From contig NZ_CP037933.1 of the NCBI RefSeq assembly GCF_004355225.1, positions 1,612,001 to 1,676,000 of the forward strand: a stretch of DNA of 64,000 nucleotides, given 5' to 3'. This stretch comes from Flavobacterium nackdongense (GTDB lineage Bacteria; Bacteroidota; Bacteroidia; Flavobacteriales; Flavobacteriaceae). The position numbers and the translations under genes are program-made. The notes beneath the pieces are model-generated. The model was not told where the DNA came from. It did no database searches and saw only the letters and a list, made by a program, of their open reading frames with translations. This document shows positions 40,101-47,758 of this stretch, piece after piece; the stretch's first letter is position 1, and each line of letters starts with the position of its first letter.

Positions 40101-42882
40101 AGCTGTAGTTGCGGCAACAATAAACCCTCCTGGCGATTTTTTAATGTTTATTTCTACTTCACCCGTTTTTTCGCCATCTGCAGAATATAGAATTATGAAC
40201 CTAGTAGGGGATAATTTAGAAACAAATTTTGATTTTAACGGTGTAAGGTATATCACTTTTGGATATGCCTCAGAAAGAAGATTTACAAGATCTGTAGATT
40301 TTAATGGTACATCAGATTACTTAGATGGAGGAGATGTTTTAAATTTAAACACTAATTTCACAGTATCTGCGTGGATCAAACCTACGGTATCAGCAAATAT
40401 GTCAATATTTTCTAAAAGAAACACGCCATATACTCAAGGGTATGATTTAACAATAAACGCTTCAGGAAAACTAGTTATGAGCTGGATGAATGGATCCTTG
40501 CGAAGTATTACGTCAAACACCACTATACCCAATAACATTTGGCATAATGTAGCCGTTATTTACAACGGAACTACCGCAAGACTATACATAGATGGAGTTC
40601 TAGATAATACAGCGACTTTGCCCCCTCCTATCTCAAGCACCAACTCATTTTTGGTTGCAGCTGCAAATGGCTCGGGAACTACTCCTGTTGCCTATTTTAG
40701 TGGAACAATTGACGAAATAAGAGTTTGGGATGTCGCCTTGACCGAAAACCAAATGCGATACGTGATGAACCAAGAAATTAAAATTTATGGAAGTGCAACA
40801 ACTGGAAGTATAATCCCAAGTACTATTACCAAAAATGATATTATGCCAATTCCTTGGACTGCTTTAAAGGCCTATTACCCTATGTCTAGATATACCTTTA
40901 CCAATGCCAAAGATGAATCGGTTAACAATTTTACACTAGCATTAAAAAACCTAATCACCGTCAACAAACAGACAGCACCACTACCCTATGAGTCTGCCTC
41001 AAATGGCTCTTGGCAAACTGCTGCAACTTGGTTGAATAACACCGTTCAGGATTTACCTAACAGTCTTTCGATTGTAGATGGTGTAACTCCTGTAAATTGG
41101 AATATCGTTAAAACATCACATAATGTAAGCTCAACAGGAAACAAAACTGTTTTAGGATTGATGGTCAATATCAACACAATTACAGCCTCGAATGATACCA
41201 AAATTGAAGTTACAAATTATTTAAAATTAGATGGTAAAATAGATTTGGTTGGAATGTCGCAGTTGGTTCAAACCCTTGATTGCGATTTGGATGTAACCAG
41301 CTCCGGGTCAGTCGAAAGAGACCAACAAGGTCAGGCCAATACCTATAATTATAACTATTGGAGTTCGCCTGTCAGCCCGATAAATTCGACTGCCAATAAC
41401 ACCAATTACACTGTTAAAGGCATGATGAAAGATGGTTTCAATGCCATCCCGAGAGAAATCAATTGGATCGGAGGCTATAATGGTCTTGCCGGCAACGCAA
41501 CTACAGCTATGAGTATTGCCCGCTATTGGCTCTACACTTTTGACAACAAAACGAATGCTTATGCCAACTGGAATAAAATTAGCGAAACAACTGTAATACC
41601 AGTAGGCCTTGGTTTCACTATGAAAGGCAGTGGAGGCTCAGGAACACAGAATTACACCTTCGTAGGCAAACCTAATAACGGCCTAATTAATACCAATACA
41701 GTAGCATCGGACCAATTGTTACTAACAGGAAATCCGTATCCCTCTGCTTTGGATGCCGTTGCCTTCATAAATGATAATTTGAGTTCAGTAGATCAGGGAA
41801 TTGATGGTACATTATATTTCTGGGAACACTACGCTAGTAATAATACCCATGTTTTAAAAGACTATCAAGGCGGTTATGCTGTTAGAAATCTGATCGGTGG
41901 AGTTGCACCAGTTTCGTCAGGAGTCGATTTCATTAATCAATCTGGAACAAGTTCTAGAGGAATTCCCAACCGATATATTCCCGTGGGTCAAGGCTTCTTT
42001 GTTAACGGAAAAGTGGGCTCTGGAGGTTCTATAGTTTTCAAAAATAATCAAAGAGCCTTCTTTAAAGAGAACGATGCAATTAATTCGAATATAATGTACA
42101 AGTCCCGTCCAAATTCATCAAAGACAGCAACCATAGATCACTGGAACAATAATTCGAATGATACGCCTCAAAAAGACACTATAAAAAGAGTTCGTTTAGG
42201 ATTTAATTCGAACAACAACTACCATCGCCAAGTATTACTAGGATTTATGAACGAAAAAGCTTCGAGCCAAATGGATTATGGTTACGACGCCATTAGCCTC
42301 GATGAAATTCCAAACGATATGTATTTCTTGAATGGTCAAAATCAATTGGTAATTCAAGGTGAAGGCTACTTCAACGAAGATGCCTCATACCCTATCGGTA
42401 TAAAAACCGATGTCGAAGGCAAAGTTTCCTTTACAATTGATGCTCTCGAAAATTTTGACCCACAACAAAAGGTATACCTCTATGACGGTACAACGGATAC
42501 GTATAACGAAATTCAGAATAATGCCTTTGAAGTCTCGTTGCCTGCGGGAGTAAATAACAGTCGTTTTTCTTTGCGTTTTAAAGACAAATCGTTAATTAAT
42601 AAAACAACTTTAGGCGTAGATGAAAACAATGCCTTAGCCAATAAAATCAACATGAGGCATATTCAAAATACTAACACTCTAGCCATCAGCAATTACACTA
42701 CTGATACTATCGAAAAAGTTAGTTTGTTCGCTATTAATGGTCAATCGATCGCTTCTTGGAAAATCGAAAATCAAAATCAACAAAATATTCAGGTTCCAAT
42801 AAAAGATCTTAGTAGAGGGGTTTACATCGCAAAATTAATGACTAACCACGGCGAACTGAGTAAAAAAATCATCATCAAATAA
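37135..42882 (+). CDS. T9SS-secreted LamG / choice-of-anchor-D surface protein
   Basis: This 1915-residue protein has a signal peptide (1-26, ends ITFAQ), an N-terminal beta-rich domain (about 27-215), three choice-of-anchor-D/Ig-like repeats (about 219-590; 'EIDIQGNGVSIVDGD', 'EIDVLGNDVSIPDGD'), a domain beginning 'NLKLWLKANNE' (about 605-860, DUF8202-like), a LamG concanavalin-like domain (about 1047-1215), a surface module with 'YWSSPV' (about 1408), 'GNPYPS' (about 1532) and 'GQGFF' (about 1618), and a T9SS type A sorting domain (last 75 residues, ends ELSKKIIIK). There is no enzyme motif, so an adhesin role is likely. A frame from TTG 37093 exists, but ATG 37135 places the signal peptide correctly. 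Confidence 0.92.
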   Translation: MKKITLFTKSLLCFVFMLISTITFAQTTLFNANFSTGTGNNAWVSASTGSGAGGWTNGTVATHATGATGNYMYSNIYTGSNVYNGNTISSITSPVVNLTNYTNLILTFNVWYNTEAYWDGANVEYSTDGGGTWSILGIVGDGFYSDTEIYTLGNDLDGWSGNTNGWIAKTINLTAADINFDNNSNVKFRIKFASDGTVNASGIAFDDFKIVGTPITLFPEIDIQGNGVSIVDGDTTPSATDFTIFPSISINTSTTRTFVVRNTGAGPLTVGTYTITGANAGSFTLTTPPPTSIASGGTANIVFTFAPTSPGVHDATFTIYNSDTNENPYNFSLQGTATDSEINIYYGAPAQSILDNTYGPDPAFGTDFGSTTIGTPVARIFTIQNLGLLPLNLTDTPMVRVIGPNAALFTITQPPVSVVPVGGTTTFTVTFTPVIVGKSVCIISLLSNDSDETNYDFTIQGVGTVSTGREIDVLGNDVSIPDGDITPSTVDFTDFGTTFVGVPITIPFVVYNFGPTASTLSFTGNTITTGIGFAITNMVTSSIAGGQATSFKVTFTPSTTGTFTGSVVLGNNDSNEGPYNFNIRVTVAAAPVIAVAPGGVTTNLKLWLKANNEIGTIANNSLVSTWRDKALGSTRNASAKTSLEPVFLNNATDNVNFNPVIRFNGSSTLYGGQGFNNHDVFIALKTGIVTRNSTSYSVFIGDDVDVNPQGVSNQDITGFSLGSQTSRYDNEVVSYNQGSRNYYGEGEIDLAPQPKSYSGANIFNPRKRIAGAGGFMDIFHNGVKLTTSNITIIPNSNTTYKDIRNTKYYIGRSEFYDADLVGDVLEIITYDARNTDADRRKVETYLALKYGITLGVNSTSLNYVNSDGTTIYPEATGFNTNIAGIGRDDKSELNQKQSKTEYTVDDITMGLATIADTNSANTNTFAGDKRFLIWGHNNAVLTQTPPVVVDLSSGVSAIATKVDFIGINRVWKVVESGGDVGTVKISIPKAVVAATINPPGDFLMFISTSPVFSPSAEYRIMNLVGDNLETNFDFNGVRYITFGYASERRFTRSVDFNGTSDYLDGGDVLNLNTNFTVSAWIKPTVSANMSIFSKRNTPYTQGYDLTINASGKLVMSWMNGSLRSITSNTTIPNNIWHNVAVIYNGTTARLYIDGVLDNTATLPPPISSTNSFLVAAANGSGTTPVAYFSGTIDEIRVWDVALTENQMRYVMNQEIKIYGSATTGSIIPSTITKNDIMPIPWTALKAYYPMSRYTFTNAKDESVNNFTLALKNLITVNKQTAPLPYESASNGSWQTAATWLNNTVQDLPNSLSIVDGVTPVNWNIVKTSHNVSSTGNKTVLGLMVNINTITASNDTKIEVTNYLKLDGKIDLVGMSQLVQTLDCDLDVTSSGSVERDQQGQANTYNYNYWSSPVSPINSTANNTNYTVKGMMKDGFNAIPREINWIGGYNGLAGNATTAMSIARYWLYTFDNKTNAYANWNKISETTVIPVGLGFTMKGSGGSGTQNYTFVGKPNNGLINTNTVASDQLLLTGNPYPSALDAVAFINDNLSSVDQGIDGTLYFWEHYASNNTHVLKDYQGGYAVRNLIGGVAPVSSGVDFINQSGTSSRGIPNRYIPVGQGFFVNGKVGSGGSIVFKNNQRAFFKENDAINSNIMYKSRPNSSKTATIDHWNNNSNDTPQKDTIKRVRLGFNSNNNYHRQVLLGFMNEKASSQMDYGYDAISLDEIPNDMYFLNGQNQLVIQGEGYFNEDASYPIGIKTDVEGKVSFTIDALENFDPQQKVYLYDGTTDTYNEIQNNAFEVSLPAGVNNSRFSLRFKDKSLINKTTLGVDENNALANKINMRHIQNTNTLAISNYTTDTIEKVSLFAINGQSIASWKIENQNQQNIQVPIKDLSRGVYIAKLMTNHGELSKKIIIK

Positions 42883-42952
42883 ATTGATATTTTGGAAAAA
42901 AACATCAAACCAAAAACCAGATTAATTAAGGAAACATTAACTTGTTTGCTAC

Positions 42953-42981
42953 TTGCTTATACATTTTTCTTGTTATATTTG
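42953..42981 (+). promoter_or_regulatory. Promoter of the small Cys-containing protein
   Basis: TTG (42953-42955), 18 bp and TATATTTG (42974-42981) match the consensus. The leader to ATG 43033 is about 47 bases. Confidence 0.65.
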
Positions 42982-43032
42982 TTAACCCTATTGGAAATTA
43001 TTCCTAGTCCATAACAATTAAATTGATACAAA

Positions 43033-43230
43033 ATGAAAAAATTATTTACTGTAGTAGCACTAGCGCTTTTCTCGATAAGCATTAGCGCTCAAGAAACAAA
43101 ACCAGCAGCTAAAACATCAGCTAAGAAAGAAGCTAAAAAAGCTACGACCGAAGAGAAAACAAAAGCTACGACCGAAGCCAAATCCAGTTGTGATAAAACT
43201 GCTAAAAGTTGTTGTGCTAAAAAAGCCTAA
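43033..43230 (+). CDS. Small secreted Lys/Ala/Thr-rich protein with Cys cluster
   Basis: This 65-residue protein has a signal peptide (1-19, ends SISAQ) and a mature part of repeated Lys-Ala-Thr-Glu units (the coding DNA repeats AAAGCTACGACCGAAG twice), ending with three cysteines in 'SSCDKTAKSCCAKKA'. The cysteines may bind a metal or form disulfides. Such small alanine/lysine-rich periplasmic proteins are seen in Flavobacteria without known role. A consensus promoter and a strong terminator bracket it, so it is a single-gene unit. Confidence 0.8.
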   Translation: MKKLFTVVALALFSISISAQETKPAAKTSAKKEAKKATTEEKTKATTEAKSSCDKTAKSCCAKKA

Positions 43231-43247
43231 CTCTTCTTTTTATAAGC

Positions 43248-43283
43248 AAAAATGCCTCGAAAAATTTTCGAGGCATTTTTTTT
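43248..43283. terminator. Bidirectional rho-independent terminator
   Basis: AATGCCTCGAAAA and TTTTCGAGGCATT form a long stem with A and T runs at either side, between the small secreted protein and the convergent hisS. Confidence 0.9.
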
Positions 43284-43298
43284 ATACTGCATACTATT

Positions 43299-44669
43299 TT
43301 ATTCCAAAGCTGCTTTTAGCTCTTCAAAATTGACTAAAACCTGTTCCCCGGAATTTAAATTTTTCAGAGCGAATTTCCCCTCGTTCATTTCAGATTCTCC
43401 CACAATTACAGCATAAGAGATACCGCGTTTATCGGCGTGTTGAAATTGTTTTCCCACCTTGGCTTTATCAGGATACAATTCCACTTTAATGCCATAACTG
43501 CGCAATTTTATGATGGCTTGCATCGAATAAAACGCTTCCTTTTCACCATAATTGATAAACAAGGCTTTTGAAGTCGAAGTCACTGTTTCTGGGAATAAAT
43601 TCAATTCATCAAGAACTAGGTAAATCCTATCTAAACCAAAAGAAATACCGACTCCGCTCATATCCTTCAAGCCAAAAATACCGGTCAAATCATCATATCT
43701 TCCTCCTCCTCCAATCGAGCCCATCGCGACGGTTTTGGGTGCCGCTACTTCAAAAATAGCACCTGTGTAATAATTCAATCCGCGAGCTAGGGTTACGTCT
43801 AAATCTAAAATGGCTTTATTCAAACCTAGATTTGTTACATTGTCACAAATAAATTGCAACTCTGCCACACCTTTCATTCCCTCCTGCGATTCAGCCAATA
43901 ATGTCGAAAGTTGATCCATTTTCTCCAAAATACTTCCTGAAAAATGAAACAACGGCTGCACTTTTTCAATCGCCGATTCCTCAATTCCTTTTTCGATCAT
44001 TTCTTTTTTGACACCGTCCTCTCCAATTTTGTCGAGTTTGTCCAAAGCCACCGTAAAATCAATTAATTTATCTTGGGCGCCAATGACTTCGGCAATGCCA
44101 GCCAGGATTTTTCGATTATTAATTTTTATCGTCACACCTTCCAAACCCAATTGGGTAAAAACCGAATCGTACAATTGCACCAATTCGACTTCTTGCCACA
44201 AGGATTTCGAGCCTACCACATCGGCATCACATTGAAAAAATTCTCTGAAACGCCCTTTCTGCGGACGATCGGCTCGCCAAACAGGTTGGATTTGATATCT
44301 TTTGAAAGGAAATTCAATTTCACTTTGGTGCTGTACTACATATCTTGCAAAAGGAACGGTTAAATCATAGCGAAGCGCTTTTTCAGAAATGCTTGAAGTC
44401 AACTTATTACTTTCTTTATTTTGCAGTAATGCAGCATCGGCTTTCGCCAAATAATCACCCGAATTCAAAATTTTGAAAATCAAACGATCACCTTCTTCTC
44501 CATATTTCCCCATCAAGGTTTCGGAGTTTTCGAACGAAGGCGTTTCAATCGGTTGGAAACCAAATTTCTCGAAATTGCTCTTTATAGTTGCGATAATATA
44601 GTGACGTTTTGCCACCTCAGCGGGTGAAAAATCCCTGGTTCCTTTGGGAATGCTTGGTTTTGATGCCAT
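43299..44669 (-). CDS. hisS: Histidine--tRNA ligase
   Basis: This 456-residue protein is a class II aminoacyl-tRNA synthetase. '[19 protein letters not shown]' opens it, motif 2 lies in '[15 protein letters not shown]' and '[13 protein letters not shown]', the histidine-specific motifs are '[15 protein letters not shown]' and '[14 protein letters not shown]', and a C-terminal anticodon-binding domain follows ('[16 protein letters not shown]', '[13 protein letters not shown]'). A longer frame to 44723 adds 18 residues coded by AGAAGTT-type repeat DNA; the start at 44669 ([10 protein letters not shown]) is preferred because it fits the family start. Confidence 0.96.
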   Translation of the reverse strand: MASKPSIPKGTRDFSPAEVAKRHYIIATIKSNFEKFGFQPIETPSFENSETLMGKYGEEGDRLIFKILNSGDYLAKADAALLQNKESNKLTSSISEKALRYDLTVPFARYVVQHQSEIEFPFKRYQIQPVWRADRPQKGRFREFFQCDADVVGSKSLWQEVELVQLYDSVFTQLGLEGVTIKINNRKILAGIAEVIGAQDKLIDFTVALDKLDKIGEDGVKKEMIEKGIEESAIEKVQPLFHFSGSILEKMDQLSTLLAESQEGMKGVAELQFICDNVTNLGLNKAILDLDVTLARGLNYYTGAIFEVAAPKTVAMGSIGGGGRYDDLTGIFGLKDMSGVGISFGLDRIYLVLDELNLFPETVTSTSKALFINYGEKEAFYSMQAIIKLRSYGIKVELYPDKAKVGKQFQHADKRGISYAVIVGESEMNEGKFALKNLNSGEQVLVNFEELKAALE

Positions 44670-44682
44670 CTTTTTAAGTTTA

Positions 44683-44757
44683 CAGTCCGAAGTTAGAAGT
44701 TGGAAGTTAGAAGCTGGGAGCATTAAACTTCCATCTCCCTACTTCCATCTTCCTACT
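44683..44757. repeat. AGAAGTT / GGAAGTT heptamer repeat with inverted half
   Basis: Upstream of hisS, degenerate 7-bp units (AGTTAGA, AGTTGGA, AGCTGGG) are followed by the inverted form (TTCCATC, TCCCTAC, TTCCTAC), so the stretch can fold on itself. It belongs to the same repeat class as those inside prmC and upstream of the GNAT gene at 57.6 kb. Confidence 0.75.
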
Positions 44758-44849
44758 TCACGTTGCAAATATCTTGTTTTTAAAATAAAAATCACATCTT
44801 CTAAGGCAAACTTGTAACAAAAATTGTAATTTCGTGTCAAATACGTACT

Positions 44850-46091
44850 ATGTTTAAATTATTTAGAGAAAACGTCCGAATTGCTTTTGGTTCCATCAGA
44901 ACCCAATTGCTGCGCACCATACTTACGGTCTTGATTATCGCCATTGGAATTACCGCTTTAGTCGGTATTTTGACAGTGGTTACGGCTTTAGAAAATACCA
45001 TTTCTTCGGATTTTGCTTCGATGGGAGCCAATACTTTCAATATCAATCAATACGAAAACACTTCGAGAAGACGGGGTGGCGAAGAACGGGAAATCATAAA
45101 TCCGATCATTTCCTATCCCGAAGCCGTAGCTTTCAAAAACAAATATAAATTTCCGCTGACAGAGACTTCTATTTCATTTACAGCGACTTCAACGGCTGAA
45201 ATAAAATTTGAATCCGAAAAAACCGATCCCGAAAATAAAGTGGTGGGTGTCGATGAATATTTTATGGTTAACTCGGGTTTAGAAACAAGCTCCGGTAGAA
45301 ATTTCACAAGCTTTGACATTCAAAACAATACCTATTCGTGCATCGTGGGCTCTGATTTTGAAAAAGGATTACTCAAAAATGTCAACCCCATCGACAAAAT
45401 CATTTCCATTCGTGGCGCCAAATTTAAGGTTATTGGCGTGTTAAAAGAAAAAGGTTCCACCTTTGGCAACAGCCAAGATTTAAGAGTTTTAATCCCAATC
45501 CAACTGGCGCGATCGCTGTTTACGGCGCCCAACATCAACTATACCCTAAGTGTGATGGTGGATAAAAAAGATTTTTTAGACGAAGCCATCGATAATGCCA
45601 ACAGCACGATGCGAAGAATTCGGAAATTAAATCCGGTGCAAGACAATAATTTTGCCATCGTAAGAAGTGACGATCTGATCAACAGAATCCTAAGCATCAC
45701 ACAATATTTAGGCGTTGCATCTTGGCTTATTGGCATCATCACTATTCTAGGTTCTTCGATTGCATTAATGAATATAATGGTGGTTTCGGTTACCGAGCGC
45801 ACCCGAGAAATTGGAGTCCGAAAAGCATTGGGCGCCAAAAAAAGCACTATTGCATTTCAGTTTTTTATTGAGACCTTACTAATAGGTCAAATGGGCGGAT
45901 TAGTGGGAATAATTTTTGGAATATCGATTGGATTTGCTATTGCATCGGCCATTGATTTTGCTTTTGTAATTCCTTGGGGAGCGATTATTTCGGCGTTTGT
46001 AACCAGTTTTGCCGTAGCTATAGTTTCGGGTCTATATCCAGCCGTAAAAGCATCTAAATTGGATCCTATCGAGGCGTTGCGATACGAATAA
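44850..46091 (+). CDS. MacB/FtsX-type ABC transporter permease
   Basis: This 413-residue protein has the MacB layout: one N-terminal membrane segment (about 20-42, 'TQLLRTILTVLIIAIGITALVGILT'), a periplasmic MacB_PCD domain (about 45-270) and three C-terminal segments (about 285-310, 335-365, 375-395) with the FtsX-family 'LIGIITILGSSIALMNIMVVSVTERTREIGVRKALGAKKSTIAFQFFIETLLIG' and the end 'GLYPAVKASKLDPIEALRYE'. No ATPase or membrane-fusion gene is next to it, so the partners must be coded elsewhere. A -7-like TAATTTCG lies about 16 bp before the ATG. Confidence 0.92.
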   Translation: MFKLFRENVRIAFGSIRTQLLRTILTVLIIAIGITALVGILTVVTALENTISSDFASMGANTFNINQYENTSRRRGGEEREIINPIISYPEAVAFKNKYKFPLTETSISFTATSTAEIKFESEKTDPENKVVGVDEYFMVNSGLETSSGRNFTSFDIQNNTYSCIVGSDFEKGLLKNVNPIDKIISIRGAKFKVIGVLKEKGSTFGNSQDLRVLIPIQLARSLFTAPNINYTLSVMVDKKDFLDEAIDNANSTMRRIRKLNPVQDNNFAIVRSDDLINRILSITQYLGVASWLIGIITILGSSIALMNIMVVSVTERTREIGVRKALGAKKSTIAFQFFIETLLIGQMGGLVGIIFGISIGFAIASAIDFAFVIPWGAIISAFVTSFAVAIVSGLYPAVKASKLDPIEALRYE

Positions 46092-46095
46092 GTTG

Positions 46096-46205
46096 GCAGT
46101 GTTCAGTTTTTAGTGGTCAGTTGGCTGCAGTTTGTAGCAGAGAATTTTTGCGAATTTACAAAAAAATGAAGTGGTCAAAAGACTGAACACTCAAAAACTG
46201 ATCAC
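46096..46205. repeat. Inverted GTGTTCAGTTTTT repeat
   Basis: Units such as AGTGTTCAGTTTTTAGTGG near 46098 and the inverted ACTGAACACTCAAAAACTGA near 46181 flank about 60 bp between the MacB-type gene and the convergent prmC. It may act as a two-way terminator or be a dispersed repeat. Confidence 0.6.
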
Positions 46206-46212
46206 CGAACAC

Positions 46213-47118
46213 TTAAATTGTGCCTCGAATCATTCTATCATTCCCATAAATATCTTTGCGCAATTCAATGTTTTTGAAACCCATATTTTCGAGCAATCCT
46301 ATCATTTCCTTCCCTAAATATTGATTGATTTCGAAGAATAATTGTCCGTTTGGAGAAAGGTTTTTCTGGGCTAATTCGGCTATTTTTCTGTAAAAAACAA
46401 GGGCATCATTATCATCAACAAATAGTGCCAAATGCGGTTCGTTGTCTAAGACATTTTTCTTGATTTCCTCTTTTTCAAACTCTCGAACATAAGGAGGATT
46501 CGAAACGATAATGTCAAAATAAGTGGGAAGTGGGAAGTGGGAAGTGGGAAGTTTTTCTAAATCATCCGTCTCTAAAATATTGGTATTTATAAAAATCACT
46601 TTGACTTCATTAATTTCGGCATTTTTCTGGGCTGTTGCCAATGCTTTTTCCGAAACATCAATAGCGAAAACTTCCGCATTTGAAATATTTTTAGCCAACG
46701 AAATAGCGATACAACCACTCCCCGTTCCAATGTCCAAAATTTTTAAATTTTTACTCCCATCTTCCCGCTCCCCTCTTCCCGCTTCCATCTTCCCACTTTG
46801 TATAATCCATTCCACCAATTCTTCGGTTTCGGGTCTTGGAATCAGGACATTTTCATTGACTTCAAAATCCAAACCATAAAAACTGGTTTTCCCTAATAGG
46901 TATTGCACTGGAATTTCTTGCTTCAGTTGTTCTAAAATGGAGTTCCAAATCTCAATTTCATCATCAGAAAAAGTCAAATCAGGATCCAAAGCAAAGTCAA
47001 TTCTTTTCAGCTTTTGCTTTTCTTCCAAAATCAAATAGAAAAAACTTTCCGCTTCTCCAGCATCATAAATGGCCGAAAGCTCCTGAATAAATTGGGTTCT
47101 GTATTGTTTAATTTTCAT
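46213..47118 (-). CDS. prmC: Peptide chain release factor N5-glutamine methyltransferase
   Basis: This 301-residue protein methylates the GGQ glutamine of release factors. The N-terminal helical domain is followed by a Rossmann methyltransferase with 'KILDIGTGSGCIAISLAKN' (SAM binding), 'EVFAIDVSEKALATAQKNA' and the catalytic 'DIIVSNPPY'. Two insertions of 10-17 residues interrupt conserved blocks: 'SGKMEAGRGEREDGSKN' before ILDIGTGSG and 'LPTSHFPLPTY' before FDIIVSNPPY. Both are coded by A/G-rich 7-bp repeat DNA of the kind found in gaps elsewhere. ATG 47118 is chosen over TTG 47124. It overlaps the GNAT gene by 11 bp. Confidence 0.93.
   Translation of the reverse strand: MKIKQYRTQFIQELSAIYDAGEAESFFYLILEEKQKLKRIDFALDPDLTFSDDEIEIWNSILEQLKQEIPVQYLLGKTSFYGLDFEVNENVLIPRPETEELVEWIIQSGKMEAGRGEREDGSKNLKILDIGTGSGCIAISLAKNISNAEVFAIDVSEKALATAQKNAEINEVKVIFINTNILETDDLEKLPTSHFPLPTYFDIIVSNPPYVREFEKEEIKKNVLDNEPHLALFVDDNDALVFYRKIAELAQKNLSPNGQLFFEINQYLGKEMIGLLENMGFKNIELRKDIYGNDRMIRGTI
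46522..46552. repeat. AGTGGGA tandem heptamer inside prmC
   Basis: Four and a half perfect copies of the 7-bp unit AGTGGGA run through the prmC frame and code the insertion before the NPPY motif. Four units add 28 bp, so neighbouring bases must restore the frame. Confidence 0.9.
46753..46799. repeat. Degenerate CTTCCCG/CTCCCCT repeat inside prmC
   Basis: The + strand reads repeated CTTCCCG, CTCCCCT, CTTCCAT units, the complement of the GGGAAG heptamer class. It codes the insertion just before the SAM-binding loop. Confidence 0.8.
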
Positions 47119-47641
47119 TTGCAATGCTATTTTTTGTTCCCTCTTCGAGCTTAGGGGCTAATTCCTTCAACATCCATACAGGACAAGAAACGTGGCCTGT
47201 ACTTCCCATTGGCGCACAAATATATTCGAAACCTACTTTTTTGTAGAGTTTCTGGGCATCGTGCATAAATGGCATCGTTTCGAGATAGCATTTTCTATAA
47301 CCAAAATCCTTGGCGGCTTGCAAACAGTTGTACATCATTTGGCTTCCTATTCCCAAACCACGAATTTCGGGCAGAAAATACATTTTTTGTAATTCACAAA
47401 TGGTGTCGGCTTCATTTTCAAGTGGCGCTACTCCAGCTCCACCAAGAATTTTGCCCTCACTTTCTACTACAAAATAAACCGATTTTGATTTGTTGTATTC
47501 CTCAAACATCAAATCCAAATAAGGGTCAGCGTACGCAGTACCTACTTTCGGAATGTTCAATTCGTCAAAAACAGCGCGTATTAAACTGGCAACCGCAGGA
47601 TTGTCTTTCTTTTCAATTTTTCTAATAATCCAATTTTCCAT
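47108..47641 (-). CDS. GNAT-family N-acetyltransferase
   Basis: This 177-residue protein is a GNAT acetyltransferase. The acetyl-CoA loop is in 'MYFLPEIRGLGIGSQMMYNCLQAAKDFGYRKCYLET' (R/Q-x-x-G-x-G/A form), and the strand 'VVESEGKILGGAGVAPLE' precedes it. The substrate is unknown. It overlaps prmC downstream by 11 bp, so the two are made from one message; it is divergent from ribD. Confidence 0.9.
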   Translation of the reverse strand: MENWIIRKIEKKDNPAVASLIRAVFDELNIPKVGTAYADPYLDLMFEEYNKSKSVYFVVESEGKILGGAGVAPLENEADTICELQKMYFLPEIRGLGIGSQMMYNCLQAAKDFGYRKCYLETMPFMHDAQKLYKKVGFEYICAPMGSTGHVSCPVWMLKELAPKLEEGTKNSIANEN

Positions 47642-47745
47642 TCTTTGAAATATTGATTCTGTAACACAAAAATAGCTATTGTTTATGGTAATTTTCTAAA
47701 GTTTCAAAACTAATCCCGAAATCTCGGGACTAAACTCAAAATCAT

Positions 47746-47753
47746 TACTTTTG
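47746..47753 (+). promoter_or_regulatory. -7 promoter element of ribD
   Basis: TACTTTTG matches TAnnTTTG and ends 5 bp before the GTG at 47759, so the message may be leaderless. A small hairpin (TCCCGA aatc TCGGGA, 47715-47730) lies upstream. Confidence 0.5.
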
Positions 47754-47758
47754 CCTTT

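Noticed and set aside
43299..44723. Longer HisS starting at 44723
   Set aside because: The extra 18 residues are coded by AGAAGTT-type repeat DNA and are not part of the family; the start at 44669 fits.
46522..46552. CRISPR-like array
   Set aside because: The unit is 7 bp without spacers and lies inside prmC; it is a simple tandem repeat. No CRISPR array was found in the window.
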